A DNA stretch of 64,000 nucleotides from Neoarius graeffei (Eukaryota; Chordata; Actinopteri; Siluriformes; Ariidae), in the NCBI RefSeq assembly GCF_027579695.1, contig NC_083582.1, positions 81,096,702 to 81,160,701 on the forward strand. The letters run 5' to 3'. Every line of letters starts with the position of its first letter. Position 1 is the first letter of the stretch. The position numbers and the translations under genes are program-made. Shown one piece after another: positions 14,801 through 26,800 of this stretch. The notes beneath the pieces were generated by a model that searched no databases, was not told the DNA's origin, and saw only the letters and a list, made by a program, of their open reading frames with translations.

Positions 14801-17800
14801 AAAAAAATTTGACAATACAACAACCAAGTGTTGTGCAGAAGGTCGAGTTCTTTCAAACGAAACAATCAGAACTGAAATCTATTGAGAACTGAGGGAGGGA
14901 GGATACACGATTTAACTGAAAATAAAGTTGTAAACAAATTGTTTACAACAGGAAAATCAACAAACAATCAACCAAGTTTTGTTCCCCGAGGGAAGATCGA
15001 CCCAAAACATCAATCAGAACTGAGAGAGGAGATACAGTTCTAGTGAGAGACCTGGAAAATGTGTTAATTTGGCCTAATTAGTAACTCGTTAGCAAATAAT
15101 TAGACAAAACAATGACCACGTTTTGTGCGGAGTGACGAGTTCTTTCAAACAAAACAATCGGAACAGAAATCCGTGGAGAACTGACGGAGGAGATACGATT
15201 TAACTGAATTGTGGATGATGGACGCCACGCCATGGAAACAGCGCATCGGCCTCATGGCAGGACAAAATAAATCAATCAGTTCATTCCTAACATAATTCTA
15301 ATAATTTATCAACACATCATAAAATGCAAGAGCCAATCAGGTTCAAATATGCAAATTGAGGAAAATTACGGAAGAGTGTATGATGTCTTGTTATTTCACC
15401 AGCTCACCACAAGGAAGGGTTCATTTTAAAATATAAAATGTCATACTTTCCTTAATAAGACATTCCAAGTTGTTCTGTATTGGAATATTAAATATTATCT
15501 TAAAAATGGCACCAGTAGCTCCGATTTATCACATCACACCATCATTGACTTTTTTTTTCTTCCGTAAAGCAGCACACCTCAGAGTTTTTTGTAATTATTT
15601 CTATATCTGTTAGTCTTCATGCTCATGCAATCAATTATGAGCTCAAATCATGTACCATCTAAACTCTGTTGACACATTTACTGCATTATTTCTGTCTCAT
15701 TGTGCTTACATGTAGATTTTCAGCTTATAACGTACAACATGAACGAAAAGGAAAGTGTAATTAAATCGTTTGGTCTCCAACATGTCTGATTAACAAATCC
15801 TTCAGCTATTGACTTCGCAACTTAATGATTAAAATATTAAGCAGAATAATAAGGATTAAGAAAAAAAAAAGAAGTCTGAATTGTACAAAGATAGCTTTAG
15901 CTTTCACATGTTACAGAATATTAAACCTAACGACGGTTAATTATTTAACAGGAGAAAAAAATATATATATTCTCAAAGCGAATGGATTTGCTTAATCGGG
16001 TGAACAATTGCTCATTTTAAAATATTAAATATTAGCAGAGATGCCAACAGTGACAAATGAAAAAGAGTAGCATCTCCAAGCGCAGTGAGGTTCCTATTAG
16101 GCCAGGGGTCCGGGGGCTGCCGAGGCCCTCAGAAACCAAATTTCAGGGAAGCTCAGAGATGAAATCTAGGCCATTTTGAGCTACTTTTTGAGGAAAGTAA
16201 ATGCAGGGTTTACTGTACAGTATAAGCTCAATTACCCAAACTCTCTGGGGGAAAGTTTGGCTAACTAAGAGGATGTTCAGATAACTGAGCTTGTACTGTA
16301 GCACAGTGTTTCAGTAGTTTCATCATGATCGACAACAAAAGCCAGAGTAAAAGACAAAAGATTTGTGTCTAGGTCTTTCAATAACAACAAAATTAATACT
16401 GTATTTTACTTCCTGAACTGTGCACCAGTCTAATACTGTACTTAACTTAATAAAGCCAATACTGAAAGATAGCCATCCATACAACATTTAATTAAACTGA
16501 ACATGCTGAAGTTACCGAGATAATTTGTTGTATGTAGCTGACTTTGCTTTCTCCAGCGCACTCCTGTTGTATGACTGGTGGTGGCACACTGAACCTTTGG
16601 CAATCATGACCTGCTTGTGTGTGAGCAGGCTGCTCACAGTCTTGGTCTTCATGTTTGGCTTGAACTCCGATAATTCCCAGAATTATCCGAATCAGCGTAA
16701 ATAATGACATGCGGAACAGTCCGAACACTAAAAATATGTTGATTTGATCAATACATGGGCAAAACCGGTTGGAAAAAAACATTACATTCAGGTCTACAGG
16801 TAGCACTGTAACTGTGCTTCAAATCCATAGCTGCTACGCCCAAATCGTGTCTGTTGGCATCTCTGTATTTGGTATAACTGCTTTAAGGTCAGCATTTCAT
16901 TTCATAGCCACCAATATCCACACCATATACAACAAAAGTAAGCACCATGTCATTTCAGCTGATTTAAGAATAAATACCAGTATCTGGATCGAAGTTATTT
17001 GGGAATTTGTCCGGTCGGCCGTGCCCATGTCCTCGTGTAACTTCATGCGCTGAGGACAAAAATAAAATCAGAGAGAATATATTCCATGTTAAATCATTTT
17101 ACATTTGTTTTAAAACGTTGTGTGTGAGTACCGTCCTCAGCCGAGTTGTTCATCACAGCAGCTATAGCAGGAACCGCGGGTAAAACCACGCCCCCTGAGC
17201 GGTCCTCATGATCCGGCATGAGAGCAGCTGGAGACGCAGACCCCGCCCTGTTGGCTTCTCCTTCCTGTACCTCCTCCCGATCTTCAGTCTCTGTGTCCGG
17301 CGGAGGCTCACAGCTGACCACAGTGACCTGAGTGCATTTGCCGTAGAGGTCCACGACAGCCCACAGTCGCGAGGGCAGGCCGCTGGCCGCCGGACCGCAG
17401 TCCTGCCCGTTCACCCACAGGTGCAGCTCTCCCCGACCGTTCCGCTGGATCCCAACGCGGTCGCCCTCGCCCAGCTGGTCCAGGTCACGCCCGTACTCCT
17501 CCAGCACCGAGCGGCCGTCCTTCAGCACGGAGCAGCCAGACACGATCCACGAGCCGCCCTTCAGCCCCGTTGCACTGCTTGGGAAGTCGAGAGCGGCCGG
17601 GTCCAGCGCCGTCACACCGATCTCTATAGAGCCGCTCCACGAGTTCACCTACACACACACACACACACACACGGTTACAGGAGGTGTGAGACAGAGAGTC
17701 GCTCATCATGTGGACAAATTCGAGTCAAGTAGATCTTTATCGTCATCATGTACAACAACAAAATCAACCAACACAAGGGATTATTGCACTTTTATATCTG

Positions 17801-20800
17801 GAATATATAGAGTTTAAACTGCTTAATTTTATTATATTTATAGCATTTAGCAGATGCCATTATCCTGAGCGACTTATAGAAGAGCTTTGGAGTCAGCTGA
17901 CAGAGGCTTTAGCTCTCACTAATAATAATAATAATAATAATAATAATGCTATTATTATTGTCAAAGACAGTCAAAAAAATTTCTCATTTCTATTTTTCAG
18001 CCTTTACCCTAAAGGCCCAGTCCCACAATACCAATAACTATAACTACAACTGTAAATAAATAGGTCCCCTGCAGTGTATGTGGTCGGTGCTCACACCAGA
18101 CCGATATCGATCCCTATAGCCCAGGCCTGGGTTTATCTGTATCGGCGAGATTGCTTCTGGAGCCATTTTTCCAGACCTGGACCTGATCCCATAAAACATC
18201 TGACCAATCAGGTCATTGTTTCCATGTGACGTTGTCTGAGCGCGTGCTGTTTTTCCCCGGGCATCTTTCTACATCCTTGTTGCATCATGAAGTCATGGAA
18301 TACGGATTCACAGAAAATAACAAAAATATATATAACACAAAGCACGGATCCTTTATTCTCAGAGATGTGATTTTCAGTGAAATATCAACAGTAAATTAAT
18401 AAAGTAAACATATAAATGCAGGTAAGATATTTTAATTACGAACCTCAGCAGTCCAAACATTTGTTTTAGACTTCTTAATTTTTTTTTTTAATCCGTGATG
18501 CATCATCCGTATGAAGTCGGTACCCAAACTGTAATATACTGAAACGTCTGACCATTCCGTAAATTATTAGCATCCGTATTAAAATCTGTGACTGCTCCAT
18601 ATTTTGTATCTTTTTTTTAAATTATATTTCCGTAATCCATAACCTATCTGTATTTTATCAGCCACCGCAGTGTGTGCATGGGTGGTTTTGGAGTCCAAGC
18701 TGTACAGTATGACCTGGAATAATGTGCTGCTACTTGGGAAAAACTTCCATGACCATTCCTAAGTTGCATGTGTTTATTTCCCTGAGTGTCGGGACCGAGT
18801 GAGATTATAGTGGGGATTATAGTTGTGGTGTTTCTGCTCCAGACTGGAACTAAACTCAGGCAGAGGGAGAGTCAGAGCTGGAGTTATAGGTAGGGTTAGA
18901 GTTATTGGTGCTATGGAACCGGGACCTTATTGTTAATTTCGTGCTCCCAGCTCTCTTTCCCCTTTACCTTTTATGGGGGTTTTGGGTGTCACTAAATGCA
19001 AATGAGCTGCGTCAGGAACGTTTTGCCCTGTAGATGTGATCAACATACTCATACAAGTAAGGAAAATCAGTCCATCTGAAAACTTTCATAAAACACAGCA
19101 TGAAATTTAGCTCAGTTCGGCTTATGCAAACATTTACACTCGACTTTATTTTAAAAAAAATAAAGACTGATGAATGAGGCGCAGTGTGGATCCCAGTTTG
19201 GTGCATTTTTCTAATATTAAAAAAAGCCTTCATTGGGGTTTATGTCAATAAAATATACATCAGCTGATAATCTCCCTCTCTAAATTAGCATACATTCTCA
19301 GATGAAAGCTGGACAATGAATCTTAGTGTAACTGCAATCACTATTTTTGGATTTGTCAATAATTAAACATGATCTAATGATCATGATGAACTTTCTCCAG
19401 TTACTCAACTGGTATTAGATCTCATCCCAAAGGTCTGCAAATACAATGCTCTTATAAATGAGAACAATGTGCTTTAACTTGACATTTTTATCCAGGAGCT
19501 CTCAGGTTTTTCATTTTGTTCAATATGTCGTTTAAAACTTTCATGGTTATAGTTCGCAAATTTATTTTTGTAGGATTTTTTTACATGATGTTCTTGATCA
19601 TGTTTTGCATTTGGAGTGCGAGATTATTTTTTGTTGAGGCAGAATGAGGATTTATTATGTCAAACCATTTGGGGGATGGTACAGCCGGCGAGGGCCTTTC
19701 TGTGCGGAGTTTGCATGTTCTCCCCGTGTCCGCGTGGGTTTCCTCCGGGTGCTCCGGTTTCCCCCACAGTCCAAAGACATGCAGGTTAGGTTAACTGGTG
19801 ACTCTAAATTGATCATAGGCGTGAATGGTTGTGTGTGTCAGCCCTGTGATGATCTGGTGACTTGTCCAGGGGGTACCCCGCCTCTCGCTCATAGTCAGCT
19901 GGGATAGGCTCCAGCCTGTGACCCTGCACAGGATAAGTGCTTACGGATAATGGATGGATGTCAAACCAGTCAACAGTCTAAAGCAGTAAACTGAGCATGA
20001 AGAACAGGGACATGAGCATTACAGCTTATACTACAAACACTTTAAAATTAGTTTTGAGTGTTAAAAATAACTGATGATTCTAATTCACTTGCATATCAAT
20101 TTATCCAGATGTTCCAAATGATGTTCAGCTGTGTGAACTCTCTCGAAACACAAGCTCATCCTGATACGTGAATCTCATTCAAATATAACAAAATTGGACT
20201 GCACTGGTTCTGTGTATAGGTTGTATTCAGTCATGTGACATTTGCTTGCAAGTTTACTTCTGGTGAACGAAGTGGTGGTCAGGCAAACCGATTTGACTGC
20301 CGTTACGTAAAGAGCGAGTGAAACCGTCTCCAACTAATTTCACAGTTTAGAGGCCAATGCACGGTCAAGATCCCTTCAGAAAGTTGCTCTCTGTGATGGG
20401 ATTAGATCCTTACATGCTAGTAAAGAAGGATTTTTCCTATGAATTGGAATATTATCCATCTGTTGAGTTCCCCAATATCTCAGACCATCTGGTGCTGCAG
20501 ACATCGTTCTACATGGACAGGTTTTCAGATGAAAACCTGGAAGAGCATTGATGCGTACAACTTTTTATATGTGACTAGGTTAAAGATCTGGGGATCAGGA
20601 CACTACAAGATAAATCCTGTCTCATTTTTGCTCAGGTAAGTAGGCATTTGAGCTTTTTGTAGTCGTCTTTGCGATGGTTGCTAGGATGTTACAAGTTTTA
20701 GTATTTTAGCATAAACAAACCACAGCCGCTTGATTCCCAATCCTCCCTGCTCTTCTCTTCCAGGTAAATCATTCACAAAGAGCCACAGAAACCCCTTTAA

Positions 20801-23800
20801 AGACCTGGGGATTGGTGAAACAGGATGGAGAAGTGATCACGGCTCATTGTAACCGCACAGCCGGGGAAGCGGTTTCGTGCTGTTAACTCGAGCTCTGCTT
20901 TTGTGTTTCTGTGGATCGTCTCAATTATCTTCTCTCTAGTTCAGTGTAGGAGCCCAATCATCATCATCATCATCATCATCATCCTCCTCCTTGTAAAGAT
21001 CGCTCAGACATCCTGATAAAGTGAAAACATATGTTCGTTTACAATATGGCGACCACGATCAACAGGAAACAAAAACACAAAGGGCTGAAGCATATCCTGA
21101 ACTTAAACATCATGAAATAACAGAAAACGGTGAGAAAAATGATTTGTGAATCCAAATTAAATAAATCAGAGGAATTTACAAACCTTTCACAAAGAGATCA
21201 CTGCAAACTCAAGCGTTCTTCGACTCGGCTTCCTTCCATCGCAGCGAAAAGTTCAAGAGCCACCTCTCACATCATCTTTTGGTAAAATCCTTTGCTCTTT
21301 CACCCTTTATCATTTCACGTGGAACCCAGAAGAAACTTTTATCAGTTTCAGTTTGTTCATTTCAAGCAGAACAAAACAACGCAAGCGCAGGGCATTTTAA
21401 TGACTCACAACGTGGCCCAGTGATAGTAACGCTTGGTGAACAGTGAGCTCAGCTGACCACCACTTCACAGCTTGCGTATCTAATGAGGTGAATGTGACGT
21501 CAGATGCAACCCACCCCGGTATGTACCACCTATAGAAGATGGTTAAGACCCCCCCCAAAAAACAAACAAACAAACAAACAAACAAACCCCACAACAGATT
21601 TAGGCACCTTTTTAATGAGTCATTTGTGAACGATTCGGCTCTTTAAAGTGAGTCGACTCACTTTAAACAGTATGAACTTTTTTTTTTTTTTGGTACGAAT
21701 ACGTTTCCATGGAAACCTCATTTCTGCATCCAAGTTGTTCGCTTAGTGCAATTTCTTTCCTCTTCGGTAAGAAAGCACTTTATCCTACTCAGGGTCACAG
21801 AGAAGTCTGACGCTGCTTTGGTTTATCAAAAATAAAATAAAAACGTTCCTTTTTTATCTGCCCAAACAGCACAAGTGTCCTCTTCAACCACAGTAGTGTT
21901 TGCATACAAGAGTGCTGAAACGTGATTAGTAAAAACATCACAAACTTTACACAGTTTAGAACAAACTGGCATTAAATCGTTTGGAAGCCAAAATGAGTCA
22001 AGTCACTGAAAGATCCAGAATTCATCACAACAAAAAATTGGTCACACCAAAACACCGAGATCAGGGTTGAAACCTGGCAGTCGGACGGTCGCCAGCGGAG
22101 ACTAAAAACTGACCAGGGCCACTAAAAGTTGGTTTGTTCACCCAAAGGGCGACTAGGATTTGAGAAGCATGAAAAAAAATAAAATAAAAATGAAATTCAA
22201 ATGTTCCTTCGAGTGCCTCTCTTTTCTTTACTTTCCTCAACTCTAAGTTTGTGAATTCTATTAAAAGCTTAGTTCTAAAGTGCAAAATTCAAAGCCGTTC
22301 ATGAGTTTTCAGCTCGCCCCACGATATCCGCTGCTGTGTCCGAAATCACTCGCTACACAGTGGACTATATAGTGAGTTCGTCATTTTGTAGTGCTGTCTG
22401 AATGTATAATAAGAATTATTACACCCTATATAGTGCACTCATAGTATCCCACAATGCACCATGAAAAGTAGTGTACAACCGATGGTCACTAACCAAGCAA
22501 TATATACCATCATGCATTGTGGTTGCGCTGAAAGAAAAGCTGTTTCATCAGGACCGTTAAGTATTTTAGAGTGAGTTTAGCAGTGGTTTGTTTTTCTTAT
22601 GACAATGGGCACAAGACAAATTTATAAAAGTTGTGGCGCAAAAACATTAATAATGTTGTAGTGTGTTGGAGTGAACGGACGGAGGAAGAAACACATTATA
22701 AACAGACATTCAAGTAGAGCTGTGCAATATATCGTATTTTTATCACGATATCGATATTGGTGTCAAACGATATCAAAATTCATAATATCGATATGAAACG
22801 ATTTTTTGTCATTTGTAAGGTAAAACAACCCTTCTGTCCCCTAAGGCACACCGTAGCCTTGTATACGTCATCCATTCTACTCCCGCGATATCTCCGCAAC
22901 AGTAAAAAATCAGTTCTTCTGTTTTCATACGTGTCGGGTGATTTGATATATTGATTTGTTAATATGTTGTTTGATTTGCTTGCTAATAGTTATAATAATA
23001 CAATTAACATATATTTACGTCATATTTTTGGATGTGGGACTGGGTAATGTAAAAATGGCATCTACGGAAGAAAACAAGCACAACAATATTAGCACATATC
23101 CAGCTTGCTAGCTGTGTTAGATGTGTTAAACCGTATGGATTTAAGTGGAATAATTGCGAGTCGTCCTGTGGTCAAGGCAGCGTTTTAAGGTAAGGCAATT
23201 TGGTTATTAATGTTGCCCGCCGCGGCATGTTTACTTGGGTTCATTTGATTTTGACTTGTGCATCTGCAGCTAGCATCATGCTTTGAAGTAGGTTCTGCTA
23301 AGGACGGGTTTATTGTGCGATGTAGACGGACTCAGATGTAATTACATTGTTTTTAAAATTCCGTGCGCTTAAAACGGTGTCCCCCTGCTAATCATGTAGC
23401 CCTAATCATGTGTTGCTTTTACTTTTCGAGTGAAATATCTCTGCAAATGGTATTTCAGTGCTGACATGCCAAAAAGATAGCGGAGTCCACATTTGGAAGA
23501 TGAAGGAAGAGAAGCCTGATGCTTGAAAATAGATCGCTTAATCCACAACGCATATCTGTATTTGAGACATAACCTGCAACTAGTGGGGATGTTTTGGAAT
23601 GACTGTGCGTAGGGTGTTTTTGGCCACAGAACACTAACCCACAGTAGTAGGAGGACTACTGGATTCGTGGATTTTGTCTGTTGACTGAGCGACGCATGGT
23701 GTTTGCCTTGTGCCATTTCACGTAGCATCTAGCCGCAGTGCCACCTACACTTTCAGGGAATGTTTACATGCCGCTGAGCTATTTTCATGTATGTTAATTC

Positions 23801-26800
23801 TTAAGGACTTGTCTCTATATTGTGCGTGTTCACACACGGACTGGCCATCGGGAGTAGCGGGAGTTTTCCCGGTGGTTCAGTGTGGGCCGGCGGAGAAAAA
23901 AAAAAAACAGTTGCGCGCTGGCCTTTAATATGATAAGCAATGTTAACAGTTTCTTAAAGAAACTGTTAACATTGCTTATCATATTAAAGGCCAGCGCGCA
24001 ACTGTTTTTTTTTTTTCTCCGACAAAATCCACGAATCCAGTAGTCCTCCTACTACTGTGGGTTAGTGTTCTGTGGCCAAAAACACCCTACGCACAGTCAT
24101 TCCAAAACATCTTAAAGAAACTGTTAACATTGCTTATCATATTAAAGGCCAGCGCGCAACTGTTTTTTTTTTTTCTCCGCCGGCCCACGCTGAACCACCG
24201 GGAAAACTCCCGCTACTCCCAATGGCCAGTCCGTGTGTGTGCGTGTTTAATGTTGGTGTCTTAACAACACACAAGCTTACGTTGTAGTGTGTGTGTGTGA
24301 GAGAGAGATTTTATCCTTGGCTGGCTACGAGCCAGTGTGGACGTTACGCAGTAATCACTGGTAATACCAGCGCTGGCTCCATCCTCTGTGATCGGAAATG
24401 TTGAGTGAGGAGAACGTGAGCCTTGTGCAGGCGATAGGACCTATGCAAAGTACGCGCTTGCACAGTAAATAGTTTAAGTAAAAGGCGTTTCAGGGTACAA
24501 CGGGAAGGGTTGACAGGTAGCCTATGAGGCCTGTACTATAAAAATGTGGCCCGGTGCCTCGGGTGTTGATGATCGGGGCTTTAAAAAAAAGGTGTATAAA
24601 TATCGTTTTAAAAATCGCGATATTGATATTTACTGAAAAAATCGTGATATTGATTTTTTCCAATATCGAGCAGCCCTACATTCAAGTACAATTAAAAATA
24701 GTAAGAGAATAGAAAATAAACTAAAATAGAATAAGACAAAATACAAGAATAAAAGTTACAATGCGGAGCGAGGAATTAATCAAAAGCCTCAAATTTGATT
24801 TAATAAAAGGCAGCGGTGAAGAAGAAAGGATTCAGCCTTGATTTAAAGAACTGAATGATGAAGCAGACACAAAGTACTCTGTATTTATTAATGCGGGAAA
24901 TACGCTCAGTATAATATGGATTTATCAAAATAACACACGCATGTATTCATTATTTTGAAAACCCACCAGCTGACTGATCTGGCACGTTTTAACTGTGCGA
25001 CAGTAATCACGTAAATAAAGGTGTGACAGAGTAGTGTCCCAAAGTGTTTTTACATTTTATCAGTGAGCTCACTATATAGTCCTCTATATAGAATTCCCTC
25101 AATAGTGAGTAGCGAATGATTTCGGACACAGCACACCACTTTCCTGAACTCTGACCTTTCCCATGATTCATTGCTGCGTCATAGCGGAAGCTGGGATCTT
25201 TCTTCCGCTCCTGTAGACAAATGTGAACTATTAACTTTACATGATTATCTCCTGCAACAATTATACAATATAATGATTAAGAAAGAGGTTAAGTACTTAG
25301 TTGTTGTTTTATCCTTAGAAATAACCATATCTGAGGATTTGAATATTGGGAAGAATGTAGATAAATGTAAATCAGCTATGAGTAGGTGGTTGCAAAGAGA
25401 CATTACAATCTTTGGTAGCGTGTTACTGACCAAAATGGAGGGTCTGTCTAGACTTATTTATCCAGCTTTCTCTTTATCTATATCTGCAAAGATGATTAAC
25501 TCAATCAACAGTGTCAACTTTAATTTCATCTAAAGAAACATGCGTCATTACATTAGGAAAAATGACATGGTTAAAAATTATGGGGGGGGGGGGGGTTAAA
25601 GCGACTGACTCATATTATGAATGGGGTTCTACAATTAAAATGGTTACAAACATTTATTAGGAATAGGCACTCTTTTTGGTTTATTATCCCAAATGGAATT
25701 TTTCAGAAAACGGGGGGAATAGACTTCTTTCTTCGATGTGATTTTGACATTAACTCAGTACCAGTTAAACTTTCTACTTTTCATCAGCAAGTGTTACTCT
25801 ATTGGGAGCGAATTTATAAACATAATTTCACTCTACATAATACACCAATTTAAAATAACACATACATAGCCTATTACTTGGCAGAAAATCCTTGTGTTTT
25901 GAAGAATTGGGGTCAAAAGGGATTTGGGCAATTGCTCATTTCTTAGATGACAATGGAAATGCATTACAACATGGAGAATTTTGTCAGAAATTTCAAGCCA
26001 AATGCCCAGTTAAACTGTATAATAAGATTATAAAAGCCAGACCACTTTCTCGGAGGTCACTGGTCAAAGAAGACATTGTTTATTCAAAGGTCTCTCCGGG
26101 ACTAAGACAGCTTTGCATTGAGTTTTTTGCATTTAATTTTGTTATTCATAATACGGCTTCAGTGTTACACTGACGCTTTGTTGTATCATAAACCGCGGAT
26201 CTCTTTAAGCACTGATATTTTCCCATTAAATATCATTCAACCTTATAAACAGCGAAATTAATTGCTTAGTCAAAAATTAGCACTGTAGTCAAAAACATCA
26301 CATTGAAGTCGTCGCATTGGCAAAACTGTTTATTAACACGTTATGAATTTTATTTTAACGACCTATTAATTATTATTATTATTATTATTATTATTCTCTG
26401 TCTAGTTAGCAAACAAACCGGTTGTCAGAGAGCTAGCATTAACACAGTTAAACATTTATAAACGTTAAGTTAATAAAATTAATGCTGTCTGGTTTAAGCT
26501 GTGACATTTCTTCACTTGTTTAAAGTATTTTTATAATGTTATAATCCTAATAAAAGATTATTTACTAGCTAATACGAACGCATCTCTGTTGCCTAGTGAA
26601 CCGAGCTAATCAGCTACAGCTTGTTTTTTTTTTTCCCTACCTGTTTTTGACTAATCCCGCCTCCTATATCAGGATTGGATAGTTCTTGAGTGTGTGTGAA
26701 ACGTAGCCAATCACAGAGTAGAAACAGACATCCCTGTGTAGGGGGAGGGGTTTCACATTAAGCGGTGGGTTGAAAAAACACGGTCCTTTAGCTAAACTAG

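Larger units (their letters stand above)
22715..24678. mobile_element. Nested hAT-type transposon with perfect 8-bp duplication
   Basis: The ends are TAGAGCTGTGCAATATATCG and, in reverse complement, TAGGGCTGCTCGATATTGG. CATTCAAG is present on both sides (22707-22714 and 24679-24686), a perfect hAT-type duplication. Subterminal regions are rich in ATATCGATAT motifs in both orientations. No transposase frame is seen. The interior holds the serial inverted duplications listed below. Confidence 0.9.
22332..25133. mobile_element. DNA transposon with 25-bp TIRs, split by a nested hAT
   Basis: TGCTGTGTCCGAAATCACTC and the next five bases at the left match the reverse complement of 25109-25133 at 24 of 25 positions. 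The subterminal parts share TATAGTG/CACTATATAG motifs. Without the nested hAT (22715-24678) and its duplication the element is about 0.83 kb and has no coding capacity. Superfamily not assigned. Confidence 0.75.
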
